From: Desulfovermiculus sp041686195
Lineage (GTDB): Bacteria > Desulfobacterota > Desulfovibrionia > Desulfovibrionales > Desulfothermaceae
Assembly (NCBI GenBank): GCA_041686195.1
Contig: JAWLEI010000080.1
Span: 1 to 14,667, forward strand
Length of the DNA stretch: 14,667 bases
Direction: 5' to 3'
The position numbers were made by a program, and so were the translations under genes. Shown here in pieces: positions 14,337 to 14,667 of the stretch (position 1 is its first letter; each line of letters begins with the position of its first letter). The notes beneath the pieces are model-generated. The model made no database searches and had not been told where the DNA came from. It worked only from the letters and a program-made list of their open reading frames with translations.

Positions 14337-14385
14337 ATAATCCATGAGTCAGGGCAGCCGATGGCTGCCCTGACTCATGGATTAT
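14337..14385. terminator. Long perfect palindrome between HDAC-like gene and clpA
   Basis: A 23-bp perfect stem (14337-14359 with 14363-14385) has a GAT loop. It lies 10 nt after the HDAC-like stop and covers the clpA stop codon (14382-14384). Its place between convergent genes suggests bidirectional termination, though neither side carries a strong T run beyond the AT-rich stem base. Confidence 0.7.
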
Positions 14386-14667
14386 TTGGTGTAGGAAAAG
14401 TCCAGCTTTTCCTCTCCATTCTCATCCGTGGACACATCAACTTCAACTGTCCCGCCTTTTTGCAGTGAGCCGAACAGGAGTTCATCCGCCAGACGATCCT
14501 TGATCTCGCTTTGCACCACTCGGGCCAGGGGCCGGGCCCCATAGTCCGGGTCAAAACCTTTTTTGGCCACCCAGGCCGTTGCCGCCGGCTTGAGCACCAC
14601 TTGCACCTTTTTCTCCCGCAGCTGCTCATTGAGCTCAACGATGCTCTTGTCCACAATCCGCTCCATG
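14382..14667 (-). CDS. clpA: ATP-dependent Clp protease ATP-binding subunit ClpA, C-terminal end
   Basis: Only the last 95 or so codons are present; the 5' part lies beyond the right edge. The sequence is the C-terminal small domain of the second AAA+ module: KGFDPDYGARPLARVVQSEI (sensor-2 Arg in GARP) and then DRLADELLFGSLQKGG, which is diagnostic of ClpA rather than ClpB or ClpC. ClpA unfolds substrates and feeds them to ClpP. The ATG at 14666 is an internal methionine. The stop codon sits inside the 23-bp palindrome shared with the convergent gene. ClpS is not visible in the window. Confidence 0.9.
   Translation of the reverse strand, partial: MERIVDKSIVELNEQLREKKVQVVLKPAATAWVAKKGFDPDYGARPLARVVQSEIKDRLADELLFGSLQKGGTVEVDVSTDENGEEKLDFSYTK

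Overview
The window is 14.7 kb of bacterial chromosome with moderate GC. Gene content points to an anaerobic deltaproteobacterium, probably a sulfate reducer of the Desulfovibrionales: a REC-SpoIIE phosphatase next to a receiver/PEP-synthase-like protein, butyryl-CoA-type acyl-CoA dehydrogenase, an NfeD-slipin pair, a compact HDAC-like amidohydrolase and ClpA. The lineage is inferred from recalled family resemblance, not from a search. No rRNA, tRNA, CRISPR, phage or transposase gene was seen.

Layout. A hybrid PAS-histidine kinase-receiver runs off the left edge (minus, 3-2081). A divergent intergenic region with a hairpin repeat leads to a single acyl-CoA dehydrogenase gene (plus, 2297-3457). 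Next come a dense block of stem-loops (3459-3730) and a minus-strand J1-crystallin-type ADP-ribosylglycohydrolase homologue (3768-4685). Divergent from it is a small zinc-ribbon gene (4826-5041). A promoter-like site and a terminator-like hairpin separate it from a two-gene signalling operon: a REC-SpoIIE phosphatase (5220-6440) and a 1004-residue protein with two receiver-like domains and a PEP-synthase-type ATP-binding domain (6494-9508). A truncated minus-strand gene (9510-9677) that I read as a chalcone-isomerase-like remnant follows, then an NfeD protease-slipin operon (9890-12067) closed by a strong bidirectional terminator. Convergent with it is a secreted Met/Gln/Glu-rich coiled-coil protein (12142-12729). 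An approximately 850-bp gene-free stretch holds an inverted, split copy of the 3.5-kb repeat block. An HDAC-family amidohydrolase (13587-14327) and the C-terminus of ClpA (minus, 14382-14667) end the window.

How the parts work together. The plus-strand core (5220-9508) reads as one phosphorelay output unit. One protein carries a receiver fused to a PP2C-type Ser/Thr phosphatase with all its metal motifs. Its partner carries receiver-like domains fused to an ATP-grasp phosphotransfer module that lacks the usual phosphohistidine and PEP domains. The hybrid kinase at the left edge is a possible but unproven input. NfeD and slipin form the known membrane protease/stomatin pair. The remaining genes look like independent housekeeping or accessory units.

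The least ordinary features are the signalling pair, the dispersed hairpin repeats (including a 135-bp segment repeated in inverse orientation with about 3 mismatches), the truncated gene at 9510-9677, and a possible leader/attenuator before the phosphatase gene.
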